DNA of 64,000 nucleotides from Sediminibacterium salmoneum NBRC 103935 (GTDB lineage Bacteria; Bacteroidota; Bacteroidia; Chitinophagales; Chitinophagaceae): NCBI RefSeq assembly GCF_000511175.1, contig NZ_KI866530.1, positions 2,200,353 to 2,264,352 of the forward strand, read 5' to 3'. Shown piece by piece: positions 26,443 to 34,429 of this stretch (position 1 is its first letter; each line of letters starts with the position of its first letter). The notes under the pieces were generated by a model. It saw only the letters and a program-made list of their open reading frames with translations, ran no database searches and was not told where the DNA came from. The position numbers and the translations under genes were made by a program.

Positions 26443-27033
26443 ATGGCATTTAATGAAACTGTTTTAGCTGGCGTAATTGGAGGGCTAATAACAAGTATAG
26501 CAATTCCATTAACCAGTTACTTTGGCTTGCGATTATTAAATTGTTGCTTTGTTGATATAAAAGTCGAAGAACGAAATGAGACCATCGGTTATACTGTTTT
26601 TAATATTAGAGTTCGCAATCGCTCCTTAGCTACTTTAAAAAAAGTAACTGCAAGGGTTTCAATTGATAATTACAATAACGATATTATTAAAGAAAGCAGA
26701 ATTGAGATTTTTTGTATAGATGCAAAAGTTGCGGGAGGAATGTTGTCTTGGTCAAAAAGTATAGAGGGTAAAAATTCTCCATTAATCGATATTAATCAGG
26801 GAGAAGAGCAGGATTTGAATTTTATTAGATACCATAAAAAAGATCCTCAAAACGCAATTGAAATTGCATCTGAACAGGGCTTCTTTGATGAAAATAATAA
26901 AACAAAATCAAGAACTCTTTTATCATCAACAAAAAATTATAATTTTAATTTACTTATTACTGGAGATAATTTTTGGCCTAAAAAATTAAAATTGACCTTC
27001 ATCCATGACACTAAACAACTTGATAACCAGTAG
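26443..27033 (+). CDS. Membrane-anchored hypothetical protein
   Basis: About 196 residues from the ATG at 26443; an in-frame GTG at 26434 is the alternative. One N-terminal TM helix (about 7-30, LAGVIGGLITSIAIPLTSYF) is followed by a beta-rich soluble domain (TIGYTVFNIRVRNRSLATLKK), possibly immunoglobulin-like. No family recognised. Confidence 0.6.
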   Translation: MAFNETVLAGVIGGLITSIAIPLTSYFGLRLLNCCFVDIKVEERNETIGYTVFNIRVRNRSLATLKKVTARVSIDNYNNDIIKESRIEIFCIDAKVAGGMLSWSKSIEGKNSPLIDINQGEEQDLNFIRYHKKDPQNAIEIASEQGFFDENNKTKSRTLLSSTKNYNFNLLITGDNFWPKKLKLTFIHDTKQLDNQ

Positions 27034-27067
27034 CTGTTGTTCTTTACTACTGATTATTTATGTGGTA

Positions 27068-27739
27068 TTAGTAAACGTAACGGCTTAAATTTTTGAAAAT
27101 CGATTTTCTGTCTTGCCAAGTATTCACTATTCCATTGTTTTTCAGATAGAATAAAATGGATTTTATCTTATTTATGTACGCTTTCAGCAACCACACATAT
27201 AGTCTATCTGTATAGGATAAATTGTCCTTACAGTATTTTAACTTACTCACCCGAATTAGTTTGGGTATTTGCGTAAATTCTACAGGCTCTCTTGAATCAA
27301 TATAATAATATTGGCCATTTTCATTTGTTTCTACTTCAAAGCAATCATACCAATTAATGAGGAGTCTATAATTTTTCATTCCTTCCAGCCCACCTTCTCT
27401 ACTATACCTAATTAAAAAGTTAGGAGAATCAAATGCTGAAGAAATCAATGAAAATTTAATATCAGGAAATTGTTCTGCAACTTTTTCTGCCCAATAATAT
27501 GGAGGGACATTTTTACTATTAAACTCAGCCCTTAATATCATTTGATCACCATATCTTGAAAGGTCGTAATTACACTCTTCACCATCATCCCAAGAATGAC
27601 ACGCAGCAGAATCTGCCTCCCATATATCACTCTTTAATTCAAACTTGTTGTTACTTTGATTTACTACTTTTCTAAGCAAGCTGCGCATATCTTCATGGCT
27701 TGCTTTGATTTCTAATTCATTATATAAGTGTGTTGACAT
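27068..27739 (-). CDS. Hypothetical protein, possibly DUF1281/Api92-like
   Basis: 223 residues. The N-terminal YNELEIKASHEDMRSLLRKV and the later WAEKVAEQFPDIKFSLISS fit the ferredoxin-like pattern of phage Api92/YubB proteins (an L-x-I strand near the start, W and FP-x-x-x-F later). The C-terminal 70 residues are basic and unlike that family. Last gene of the element's minus-strand module, after the DUF5131 gene. Family assignment is weak. Confidence 0.45.
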   Translation of the reverse strand: MSTHLYNELEIKASHEDMRSLLRKVVNQSNNKFELKSDIWEADSAACHSWDDGEECNYDLSRYGDQMILRAEFNSKNVPPYYWAEKVAEQFPDIKFSLISSAFDSPNFLIRYSREGGLEGMKNYRLLINWYDCFEVETNENGQYYYIDSREPVEFTQIPKLIRVSKLKYCKDNLSYTDRLYVWLLKAYINKIKSILFYLKNNGIVNTWQDRKSIFKNLSRYVY

Positions 27740-27800
27740 ATATTTATTTTTTTATTTAAAATGAGGGCAGAATAGATTTCTAGACTGCCCTGTTTATTCT

Positions 27801-28595
27801 TTAAGAGATACCTGTCAAAATAGAATCTGCAAATTCTCTAATTTTTATATGACCTAATTTTGTTGGCCATTCATTAATTTCCCCAGCATGTCTATCTTTT
27901 AGTTTTAGCTGCTTTGCTTGATAAGTGCCAAGTTGTTTTACAAATACTTTTACATGCGGTGCTTCTGCTTTTAAATCTTCAATGATTTTTTCAATCCACT
28001 CGATTTCACATTTACGGTATCTATAATCTCCAAAATCATTACCCGATTCACCACCTATGATTACCCAGTCAATGGCATCTATTGGTCTAGACCCTTCTAT
28101 CTTAGTTAATATATTGATTGGGCCAATCAATGGTTCAATTGAAAGGAACTTTCTTGAAGCTGGAATTAATGATAATTCATGAGCTCGGTAGAAATAATCT
28201 TGGTTTTCTACACTTACACCTAGAATTACCTGATCCCATCCTTCACCCCAATTCTTTGGTAAACGATCCATTACTAATTCTGGTCGCTTTGTAAGAATTT
28301 GCCATTCATGTTGTGGGGTTGATTCAATTACCTTCCATGCATCATTGCGCCATTCATCTGCTTCTACAAGAAAGAAGTCTGAAAGGCTGTTTGTAAAAAC
28401 TCGTTTTGGTTCTTTCCATTTTAAAGCCTGATAAAAAGTAGTATCACTACTTCTAGTTATTTTCTTAGGATCAATTCCATGATAACTTTGATTCCTATAC
28501 ATATAACAGTATTTACAACCTGGGCTAACCTTTTGACATCCACGCCAAAAGTTAACCGTATTGTCCGTCCATTGTATCGTTGATTTTTCTGCCAT
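27801..28595 (-). CDS. DUF5131 (phage Gp37/Gp68) family protein
   Basis: 264 residues beginning MAEKSTIQWTDNTVNFWRGC, with the Cys motif C20-x6-C27-x2-C30 (GCQKVSPGCKYCY) and later TNSLSDFF, EWQILTKRPE, GVSVENQ and IGGESG blocks typical of phage Gp37/Gp68 proteins. The Cys motif and barrel-like layout resemble radical-SAM proteins, but enzymatic activity is not established. It stands between two possible Api92-like genes. Confidence 0.87.
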   Translation of the reverse strand: MAEKSTIQWTDNTVNFWRGCQKVSPGCKYCYMYRNQSYHGIDPKKITRSSDTTFYQALKWKEPKRVFTNSLSDFFLVEADEWRNDAWKVIESTPQHEWQILTKRPELVMDRLPKNWGEGWDQVILGVSVENQDYFYRAHELSLIPASRKFLSIEPLIGPINILTKIEGSRPIDAIDWVIIGGESGNDFGDYRYRKCEIEWIEKIIEDLKAEAPHVKVFVKQLGTYQAKQLKLKDRHAGEINEWPTKLGHIKIREFADSILTGIS

Positions 28596-28646
28596 AATTT
28601 ATAATTTAACCGGAGCAGAGCTAATATTTAGGTGCTCCGGATGTTT

Positions 28647-29069
28647 TTAATATGTTGCTGCTATTTCCTTAGTTTCCTCAAATTCAGTTTCCTCTTCAGT
28701 ACAAATGAAAGATTGTTTAATTTCTCCATTTTCCAGAAATACTCTGCGGTAATCAGGAAGGTGGTATTCTAAATCATAGTCTAACACAAATACTAAGTTT
28801 TTAAAATTCTTAGATAACTTTTTTGCCAACCCTAGACCATCACCATCAATTGTTAAAAAGTTGACTACAGATGTACTTTCATACCAAGTATCTGAAACCA
28901 AACAGCAATCAATTAATTCATTTGCTTTTTGGTGTTTTGCTATTTGGTTCATATCGGGTATAAAAACTCCTTCATCATCCTTTTTCCCTGATGATAAAAA
29001 CCTCCTAATTAGTGTTACATTTCTTTTAGACCCTCTTATTTCTAGTCTATTGTGCTTATAATCTGACAT
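28647..29069 (-). CDS. Small Api92/DUF1281-like protein
   Basis: 140 residues: NRLEIRGSKRNVTLIRRFL at the start, VFIPDMNQIAKHQKA in the middle, then VVNFLTIDGDGLGLAKKLSK and NLVFVLDYDLEYH. This order matches phage Api92/YubB ferredoxin-like proteins, although the usual central W-G motif is reduced to DTWYES. Found in many phages and plasmids; function unknown. The tail is Glu/Thr-rich. Confidence 0.5.
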   Translation of the reverse strand: MSDYKHNRLEIRGSKRNVTLIRRFLSSGKKDDEGVFIPDMNQIAKHQKANELIDCCLVSDTWYESTSVVNFLTIDGDGLGLAKKLSKNFKNLVFVLDYDLEYHLPDYRRVFLENGEIKQSFICTEEETEFEETKEIAATY

Positions 29070-29238
29070 TATTATTTTACTTTATTATGTTTTTTAATTG
29101 TATTATTTCCTTCACTTCTGTATTCCTTTGGCATTGTTAACGTAAGTGTACCGTTTACTTCTTTTAATCTATATCTCACCGCCCATTTGCAGCCACATTT
29201 TCACTAAACCCATTCATTCCATTTCATTTTAGTTCTAT

Positions 29239-30591
29239 TTATAATAATCCGCCTTCTGACACATCCGCCACTTGCTTTTTTTCATATTCACCTTTTTTAA
29301 TCGAGGTTAACTTACCTGATAATTTTAGCCTGTATAATATTCGTTCCATTGTCCTTTTTGACAGATCAAGTGTTTTAAAAAGAGGAGCTAGCTCTTTTGG
29401 CTTGAATTTACTAGGCAACATATTATACACCTCTTCTACTCGATCACTTGCATCATCTGTTTCACCAGGAAGATCCTTGAACAGTTCAATGCAGCTTTCG
29501 TAAGACTGTTCAACCATCCAATTTGCTATTTTAAAATCCTCATCGCTACATACAATGACTGCAGTAGATAGGTTACTTTCAAAATATCTTAATGCAGAGA
29601 ATATGGAAGCAATCCTTACAGTCATATTACCATGACGTTTAGCAATACTTGTTGCATTCTCCCCCCCTTCATGATTGCTATGCTCTAGACGTACAGCACC
29701 TGTTTTGTTCAAAAGGTTCCATTGTTCTTTTGTAAACTTTACTTCTACATTCCTGTCTTTGAAGAAGTCATAAATTTTATAGTAATCTGCAGCCTGCCCT
29801 TCAAATAGCCTATTAAGGGGTACACAGCTATCACATGGTTGAACGTCCTTCCATACTAAGGAGGCTGTGCCAGATATCATCATAAATCTTGATAGCAGCC
29901 CATCTTGGTTTGAATGAAACAGTTTAGGCACCTGAGAAGGGGTCCCAGTAAGTACAATAGCCATTTTGGGGTTCATTACTTCTAGATGCTCACCGTTGCT
30001 TTTACGCATTTGGCTGATTTGCTCATGATGGAAAACTTTTCGAAATATCATTGAATTATCACCACCAAACTTATTACCCATCATATTGGTTAGCGCATCG
30101 GTTTCAGTTTCAAAGAGTAAAGCCATCATTTCTCCATTATTTTCTGCTAGCTGCTCAGTAAGCTTTGATGAGGTAGTATTGGCTGGTATAAGTAGTAATT
30201 TTAAGCGTGGCTTTTCTGGCGGGTGTGTCGCATTTCCACTTTTCTTGTTCTTTTCATACTCCCTTACATCCATTTTGTACTGTTTCATTAGCATATTGTT
30301 GTTCACTCTTAGCTCCTCGTTGATCTTATTCAAAACAAGTGGAAGCAGTGCTAGTTTCCCTTTTCCTGCAGCAGGTGGAAAGGATACCATCAGCATTAAT
30401 GCGGGGTGGTTCACTTTACCATCATAATTAGTCCATACATTAGGCATTAAAGCACCAGTTATTACAGATATAGCATACAGAGCCATGTACTTCTCTTGTG
30501 GAGTTTCCATTAGGTTGATTGTACTTCTTATTAAAGGCGGTGTATTGTTTATCGCCATAAGCAGATTGTATTCATTTTGTTGATTATCCAT
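29239..30591 (-). CDS. DUF3987 replication-type ATPase
   Basis: 450 residues with a P-loop FPPAAGKGK (71-79), in an A-A-G-K-G-K form as seen in DUF3987. Further blocks are LLLIPANTTSSKLTEQLAEN, ALLFETETDALTNMM, MAIVLTGTPSQVPKLF and LSRFMMISG. A C-terminal winged-helix-like region follows (about 395-440). DUF3987 proteins replace the primase-helicase in many Bacteroidota elements. A role in element replication is inferred. Confidence 0.85.
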   Translation of the reverse strand: MDNQQNEYNLLMAINNTPPLIRSTINLMETPQEKYMALYAISVITGALMPNVWTNYDGKVNHPALMLMVSFPPAAGKGKLALLPLVLNKINEELRVNNNMLMKQYKMDVREYEKNKKSGNATHPPEKPRLKLLLIPANTTSSKLTEQLAENNGEMMALLFETETDALTNMMGNKFGGDNSMIFRKVFHHEQISQMRKSNGEHLEVMNPKMAIVLTGTPSQVPKLFHSNQDGLLSRFMMISGTASLVWKDVQPCDSCVPLNRLFEGQAADYYKIYDFFKDRNVEVKFTKEQWNLLNKTGAVRLEHSNHEGGENATSIAKRHGNMTVRIASIFSALRYFESNLSTAVIVCSDEDFKIANWMVEQSYESCIELFKDLPGETDDASDRVEEVYNMLPSKFKPKELAPLFKTLDLSKRTMERILYRLKLSGKLTSIKKGEYEKKQVADVSEGGLL

Positions 30592-30650
30592 TGAAAATTG
30601 ATTTGTTGAATTAGGGAGGACAATATCATCCCCCCTCTAATTCATGTGAT

Positions 30651-30956
30651 TTAATTCATTTGATTGCAGGGTTTACAGACTGGAAAGTACCTCTCGAATA
30701 CTCTTTCTAGACCTGCCAAACCTTTAATTGTCACTCTGCTTACAGGTACACCTCTTTGCTGGTTTCCTAAATGGATGTCTTTGAATGTATACACAAACCA
30801 GCCTCTACTAATTTGATACTGGGATGGTTCATTGTTCTTCAATAAATAGCCGTACTTACGTAGCCATTCAAATAATTTGTGTTCCCCTTCAGGAAACCTA
30901 GTCATTTTAGCCACTTCTGCTATTGAGAAAGTGATTGGTAAATTTTCTTTTATCAT
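30651..30956 (-). CDS. KilAC-type antirepressor domain protein
   Basis: 101 residues: ITFSIAEVAKMTRFPEGEHKLFEWLRKYGYLLKNNEPSQYQISRGWF is the KilAC (phage antirepressor C-terminal) pattern. There is no N-terminal Ant or KilA-N domain, so it is the KilAC domain alone. It lies between the excisionase-like gene and the DUF3987 gene, where a regulatory protein is usual. Confidence 0.75.
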   Translation of the reverse strand: MIKENLPITFSIAEVAKMTRFPEGEHKLFEWLRKYGYLLKNNEPSQYQISRGWFVYTFKDIHLGNQQRGVPVSRVTIKGLAGLERVFERYFPVCKPCNQMN

Positions 30957-30965
30957 TTAGTTCAT

Positions 30966-31295
30966 TTATTTATTAATTACTTTTTTAAGCGATCTGGTAT
31001 TATTTGCCATTTCACGTATTGCTTCACTTTCAACCTCATAAATTGATTTTTGCCTACCAGACTCTATATAGTCAATCAAATCTTGTTTCTTAAAATATAC
31101 CTTACCACCCGTAGGCTTATAGACAGGTATAATCCGTTTAGCGGACATTTTTTGTAATTTGGAAATACTTACCGATAAAAATCTTGCAGCTTCACACATG
31201 CCCAAGTATTCAATAATTGGGTCATTGATTCTTCCGGTATCAAGTTTATATGTTTTGTCTTCCTCTATAAGGAATGAGTGTTCCATGTTTTTCAT
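30966..31295 (-). CDS. Excisionase-like helix-turn-helix protein
   Basis: About 109 residues from the ATG at 31295; an in-frame TTG at 31304 is the longer alternative. The MerR/excisionase-type winged HTH is EYLGMCEAARFLSVSISKLQKM, followed by KRIIPVYKPTGGKVYFKKQDLIDYI. It sits first in the minus-strand module and near the integrase, so it could be the recombination directionality factor or a regulator. A degenerate copy of part of its gene lies 295 bp away. Confidence 0.8.
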   Translation of the reverse strand: MKNMEHSFLIEEDKTYKLDTGRINDPIIEYLGMCEAARFLSVSISKLQKMSAKRIIPVYKPTGGKVYFKKQDLIDYIESGRQKSIYEVESEAIREMANNTRSLKKVINK

Positions 31296-31388
31296 AAAAT
31301 TCAAATTGCCATTAATACACTATGCTGCAATTCATGATAGACACATTGCCTATCTGGTTTTATCCACTATCGCTTATCCTGCTTTTTG

Positions 31389-31538
31389 AAATATACCTAA
31401 TAACCCATATAGGTTTATAGACAGGTATAATCCGTTTAGCAGATAACTTATATAATTTGGAAACACTTACCGGTAAGAAATTTTGCAGCTTTTCAAATGC
31501 CCTAATTTTCTATAATAAGGTCATTGATTCTTCCGGTA
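31389..31538 (-). pseudogene. Degenerate partial duplicate of the excisionase-like gene
   Basis: About 150 bp aligning with 31094-31239 of the intact gene. Shared runs include ATAGACAGGTATAATCCGTT, ACTTACCG and TCATTGATTCTTCCGGTA. Small indels and a shortened middle destroy the frame. It covers the HTH and wing. It probably arose by tandem duplication or recombination between two related elements. Confidence 0.7.
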
Positions 31539-31948
31539 CTATTAGCACGTATGTATTTTGACTCCCTTTTTAAGGGAGCGGGCATCCATTTCTCTCATAA
31601 ATTTAATTGAGAAATGAACAGCGAGGAATTTCGTTCTGTCCCACCAATTACATCTATTTGAATAGAATAGGTGGAGTTCCGTTTTTTTGAAAACGTCTGG
31701 GAAACAGGTGCCCAATCGAACAAGAATTGTATTTAACTCATAGCCACTTCAACAGTATTCTATATAAACACCTATGTGCTTATATTTTGTATCATCCCAG
31801 GGTGGTAAGCCCGATTTTGGTACCTTATCATAAATTTCCTGTAAAATTAAGTACTTATTCTCCCGAAAAAAACAAAATTTTATTTCTGCAAAAAATATGA
31901 ATGAATGTGCAATGAAATGCAACGACTATGGCCTGGTGATCAGTTTAA
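31539..31948. other. Non-coding region upstream of the excisionase-like gene with two perfect hairpins
   Basis: No ORF of note. CTCCCTT-TTT-AAGGGAG at 31562-31578 and CATTTCTC ... GAGAAATG at 31587-31616 are perfect inverted repeats, possible operator sites for the excisionase-like or KilAC protein. The rest is AT-rich. Confidence 0.45.
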
Positions 31949-33172
31949 CTAGGAGAAATCCGTTAGCATAACTGAAAACTCATTTTTCACTAAATCCCCA
32001 AAGTCACCCAAATAATTATCAGTTACGGCTACTGATGAATGACCGAGGCTATCCTTTATGTATTGGGTTGATGCCCCTTTACGCATAAGGCGGGTAGCAA
32101 ATGAATGACGAGCAACATAAGTTCCAATTTTCGTTTCAATCTTCAAATCCAGGCGTATTTGTTCCATTCCTTGATTAACCAGTTTTATGAACTTTTGTGT
32201 TCGATTCTTTATTGTTACCGGAGACAAGTCTGTTTCCAGTATGGGAAATAGGTAAATATTGCTTTTATTGTTACACCTCCAACGATTAATAATCGATAAA
32301 GCTCTTTCATGAAGTGGGACTTTTATTGGACGCAAATCACGTTTCTTTGTCCGAATGGTTTTTTGTCTGTTAAAGTATAAAAAGGTCTTTTCAAGATTTA
32401 CCTTTTTTAAATGCAAAATATCTGTCATGTTCATCCCGTTGCTCAAATAGCTTAAAACCCAGAAGTCGTATGCTTTCTGCTGGGTATCTGTATTAGGTAA
32501 ATATTTTAGCAATCTTTCAAGCTGTTCGTCGTTCAATGCCTTTTTAACATTTCTTGACGAAGGGATCTCAAACTTTTTGAATGGGTACTGTTCCTGCTTA
32601 ACTATCCCCTCTGATATTGCTCTATTGAAAATTGACCTCAATTGTCTTAAATATATGCCTACAGTGGACGGAGACTTCCCTTGTTTTTGCATGAAATCCT
32701 CGTACTTAATCAAGAATTCAGGGGTGATATCAGTGAAAAGCAATTTAGGCTGAAACTGTAAAAGGGAGTTTTTGGTAGTATTGTATGAACTCCTTGTGCC
32801 AATCCTACCCTGGCTGGCAAGCTCATTTATATACTTATCGAAAGCCTTTTCAACAGATTGATTGGTATTTACTGGTGCCTGATAAAAGAAGTTAGATTCA
32901 AAGTCCTCAAAAGTGAATGGCTTTAATTTTTCAATAATCTTATTGGCATAAGCTAAAATACCGTGCAATTCCAGCTTAATCCGTTTTAAGTTTTCATCTT
33001 TCAAATTCAATCCGTTTATTCTGTTCCACTCCTCTTCCGATAATGAAATTTCAGTACTGTACCGCTTCTTGTTTGGACGCTGATAGATAGTAAGCTTGAT
33101 TGGAAATTTTGAATCTGAATTGGCTCTGCGCTTATCTAAAAAAAAGGTTGCCGTTGCTTTATATTTATCCAT
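31949..33172 (-). CDS. Tyrosine recombinase (element integrase)
   Basis: 407 residues: an N-terminal arm-binding domain (about 1-95), a SAM-like core-binding domain (about 105-190) and a catalytic domain. Visible catalytic residues are Arg355 (YVARHSFAT), His377 (LGHSS) and Tyr387 (DNYLGDF). At the Arg I position the sequence is SYLSNGMNMTDI with Asn where many relatives have Arg, and the His of H-x-x-R is Tyr352. It lies 24 bp from the right arm-type repeat and 170 bp from the att core, reading into the element. Confidence 0.93.
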   Translation of the reverse strand: MDKYKATATFFLDKRRANSDSKFPIKLTIYQRPNKKRYSTEISLSEEEWNRINGLNLKDENLKRIKLELHGILAYANKIIEKLKPFTFEDFESNFFYQAPVNTNQSVEKAFDKYINELASQGRIGTRSSYNTTKNSLLQFQPKLLFTDITPEFLIKYEDFMQKQGKSPSTVGIYLRQLRSIFNRAISEGIVKQEQYPFKKFEIPSSRNVKKALNDEQLERLLKYLPNTDTQQKAYDFWVLSYLSNGMNMTDILHLKKVNLEKTFLYFNRQKTIRTKKRDLRPIKVPLHERALSIINRWRCNNKSNIYLFPILETDLSPVTIKNRTQKFIKLVNQGMEQIRLDLKIETKIGTYVARHSFATRLMRKGASTQYIKDSLGHSSVAVTDNYLGDFGDLVKNEFSVMLTDFS

Positions 33173-33195
33173 GTTACTTAGTCTGTTAATTTAAA

Positions 33196-33221
33196 ATTTG
33201 CACCACGATTTGCACCACAAA
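33196..33221 (+). repeat. Right arm-type integrase site (26-bp double repeat)
   Basis: Identical over 26 bp to 13933-13958: two TTTGCACCAC units 12 bp apart. It lies just upstream of the integrase start codon, so the integrase could also repress itself here. Related TTTGCA/CTGCAAC units follow at 33303-33321. Confidence 0.7.
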
Positions 33222-33341
33222 TATACCTACAATAAGAAACTGATTGCAACTATGAGGAATGTTTATTTTTACACATAATTGATTTACAATGATTTATGAA
33301 ACGATTTGCAATAGTCTGCAACGAAGTGAAATTCTTAATTT

Positions 33342-33389
33342 TCTGACTGTTAATCAGAGGGTCTCAGGTTCAAGTCCTGAAGGGGGAGC
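33342..33389 (+). repeat. attR core: 48-bp direct repeat, right copy
   Basis: Identical to 13839-13886. It carries only the 3' half of tRNA-Asn (anticodon arm to acceptor), so it is not a functional tRNA. It marks the right limit of the integrated element. Confidence 0.92.
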
Positions 33390-33400
33390 CAAACTAGACA

Positions 33401-33425
33401 AGCCATCAGAAATGATGGCTTTTTC
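33401..33425 (+). terminator. Probable original terminator of tRNA-Asn
   Basis: AGCCATCA (33401-33408) pairs with TGATGGCT (33413-33420), followed by TTTTC. It sits 12 bp past the att core, where the tRNA terminator would be before the element inserted. Confidence 0.8.
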
Positions 33426-33469
33426 TTTGTACATCAATGATTTAGGTGTGCTGCATCTTTTTTAAAAAA

Positions 33470-33832
33470 TCAAGCAAACTCCTTAATTATCTTCTTAGCG
33501 GTATTCGTATTCCCCCACGATGCTAATTCGTGTAGAATAGGTAGTAATGTTTTGCCTGCCGTTGTAAGTGAGTATTCAACCCTTGGAGGCATTTCAGTGT
33601 ATTCAACCCTTTTAATTAACCCAAAATTCTCCATTTCTTTTAGTTCACTCGAGAGCACTTTGTTAGAAATTGAGGGGATAATCTGATTTAATTTACCAAA
33701 ACGTATTTGCTTGTCCCCAATACAGTTTAGTATAATGGGTTTCCATTTCCCACCAATAATGCTCATTGCTCTTGTTACGGGACAATTTAATGGGTTGTCA
33801 ATAAATCTTGAATTAAAATTTGTGGTTACCAT
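33470..33832 (-). CDS. HxlR-family transcriptional regulator
   Basis: 120 residues with the HxlR/MarR-like winged helix: CPVTRAMSIIGGKWKPIILN, LNQIIPSISNKVLSSELKEM, and the wing RVEYTEMPPRVEYSLTTAGK. It is divergent from the DinB/LamG-like pair, with 80 bp between starts, and so is the likely regulator of that pair. The shared intergenic region contains ACTATGTAAGTTAGT, a short dyad of the type HxlR proteins bind. Confidence 0.9.
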   Translation of the reverse strand: MVTTNFNSRFIDNPLNCPVTRAMSIIGGKWKPIILNCIGDKQIRFGKLNQIIPSISNKVLSSELKEMENFGLIKRVEYTEMPPRVEYSLTTAGKTLLPILHELASWGNTNTAKKIIKEFA

Positions 33833-33861
33833 AAGGTTACTGGTTTTTACTTATTTGGTTA

Positions 33862-33889
33862 CAAATATAAACTATGTAAGTTAGTTTTG
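33862..33889. promoter_or_regulatory. Divergent promoters and possible HxlR operator
   Basis: TAGTTTTG (33882-33889, plus) and TATATTTG (33869-33862, minus) both match the TAnnTTTG -7 box, for the DinB and HxlR genes. Between them, ACTA...TAGT flanks TGTAAGT, a possible HxlR operator. No well-spaced -33 boxes are seen. Confidence 0.4.
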
Positions 33890-33912
33890 TATTGAACAAA
33901 ATAATAAACGCG

Positions 33913-34428
33913 ATGAAAAATATTTTAACACTGTTAACAACAATTTTAATTATGGGGAATTTACAAGCACAGACATCAAGTGAAACACTTGTTAAAGAGT
34001 GGCAAAGAGCGAAGGCTTATACAAAAGAGTATTTAGATGCAATGCCAGAAAATGGTTATTCATTGAAGCCAACAAAAGAAATGCGTACGTTTTCTGGTCA
34101 GGTTTTACACTTGAGTGATGCAATTTATGGGTTTGTTGCTTCTGCAACTGACGAGAAACCAACAGCGTCAGATTTGGAAAAATCAAACGACACAAATAAG
34201 GCATCTGTTACAGCAAAAGTATTAGCAGCCTATGATTTTGCTATAAATGCAATTGAAAAATATCCTAATTCAAAACTTGCAGAACATATTAAGTTATTCG
34301 GTCAGTTTGATATGAGTAGAGAACAAGCAATAAATAAATGCTTTGAACATCAAACACATCATCGTGGTCAAACAACAGTTTATTTAAGATTAGCAGGTGC
34401 AACACCACCAGCTGAAAAGTTATTCTAA
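33913..34428 (+). CDS. Secreted DinB-family protein
   Basis: About 171 residues from the ATG at 33913 (MKNILTLLTTILIMGNLQAQ, signal peptide). DinB/YfiT-like four-helix features: MRTFSGQVLHLSDAIYGFV with a metal-ligand His, and FEHQTHHRGQTTVYLRLAG near the C-terminus supplying two more His. The fold binds a divalent metal; secreted versions are common in Bacteroidota and have no known substrate. Confidence 0.88.
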   Translation: MKNILTLLTTILIMGNLQAQTSSETLVKEWQRAKAYTKEYLDAMPENGYSLKPTKEMRTFSGQVLHLSDAIYGFVASATDEKPTASDLEKSNDTNKASVTAKVLAAYDFAINAIEKYPNSKLAEHIKLFGQFDMSREQAINKCFEHQTHHRGQTTVYLRLAGATPPAEKLF

Positions 34429-34429
34429 T

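Larger units (their letters stand above)
13839..33389 (+). mobile_element. 19.5-kb integrative element in tRNA-Asn
   Basis: Bounded by a 48-bp perfect direct repeat (13839-13886 and 33342-33389) that is the 3' half of tRNA-Asn. A tyrosine recombinase lies directly inside the right end, and identical 26-bp double repeats lie inside both ends. It contains an excisionase-like gene, KilAC, DUF3987, DUF5131, a Sak4-like ATPase, DUF3871, RadC and an SSB-like gene. The cargo includes a GHKL/STAS/PIN/HEPN cluster and an attC-like cassette run. No relaxase, coupling protein, capsid or terminase gene is recognisable, so transfer probably depends on a helper. Confidence 0.88.

Noticed and set aside
29072-29180. 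Minus-strand mini-ORF ending KEYRSEGNNTIKKHNKVK
   Set aside because: Coding-like, but it has no ATG at a sensible place and no recognisable family; may be a remnant.
33342-33389. Second tRNA-Asn
   Set aside because: Only the 3' half is present; the D arm and 5' acceptor strand are missing. It is the att core.
13839-33389. Conjugative element or prophage
   Set aside because: No relaxase, T4SS, capsid, portal, terminase or lysis gene is recognisable. Sak4-like, SSB and KilAC genes occur in many non-viral elements.
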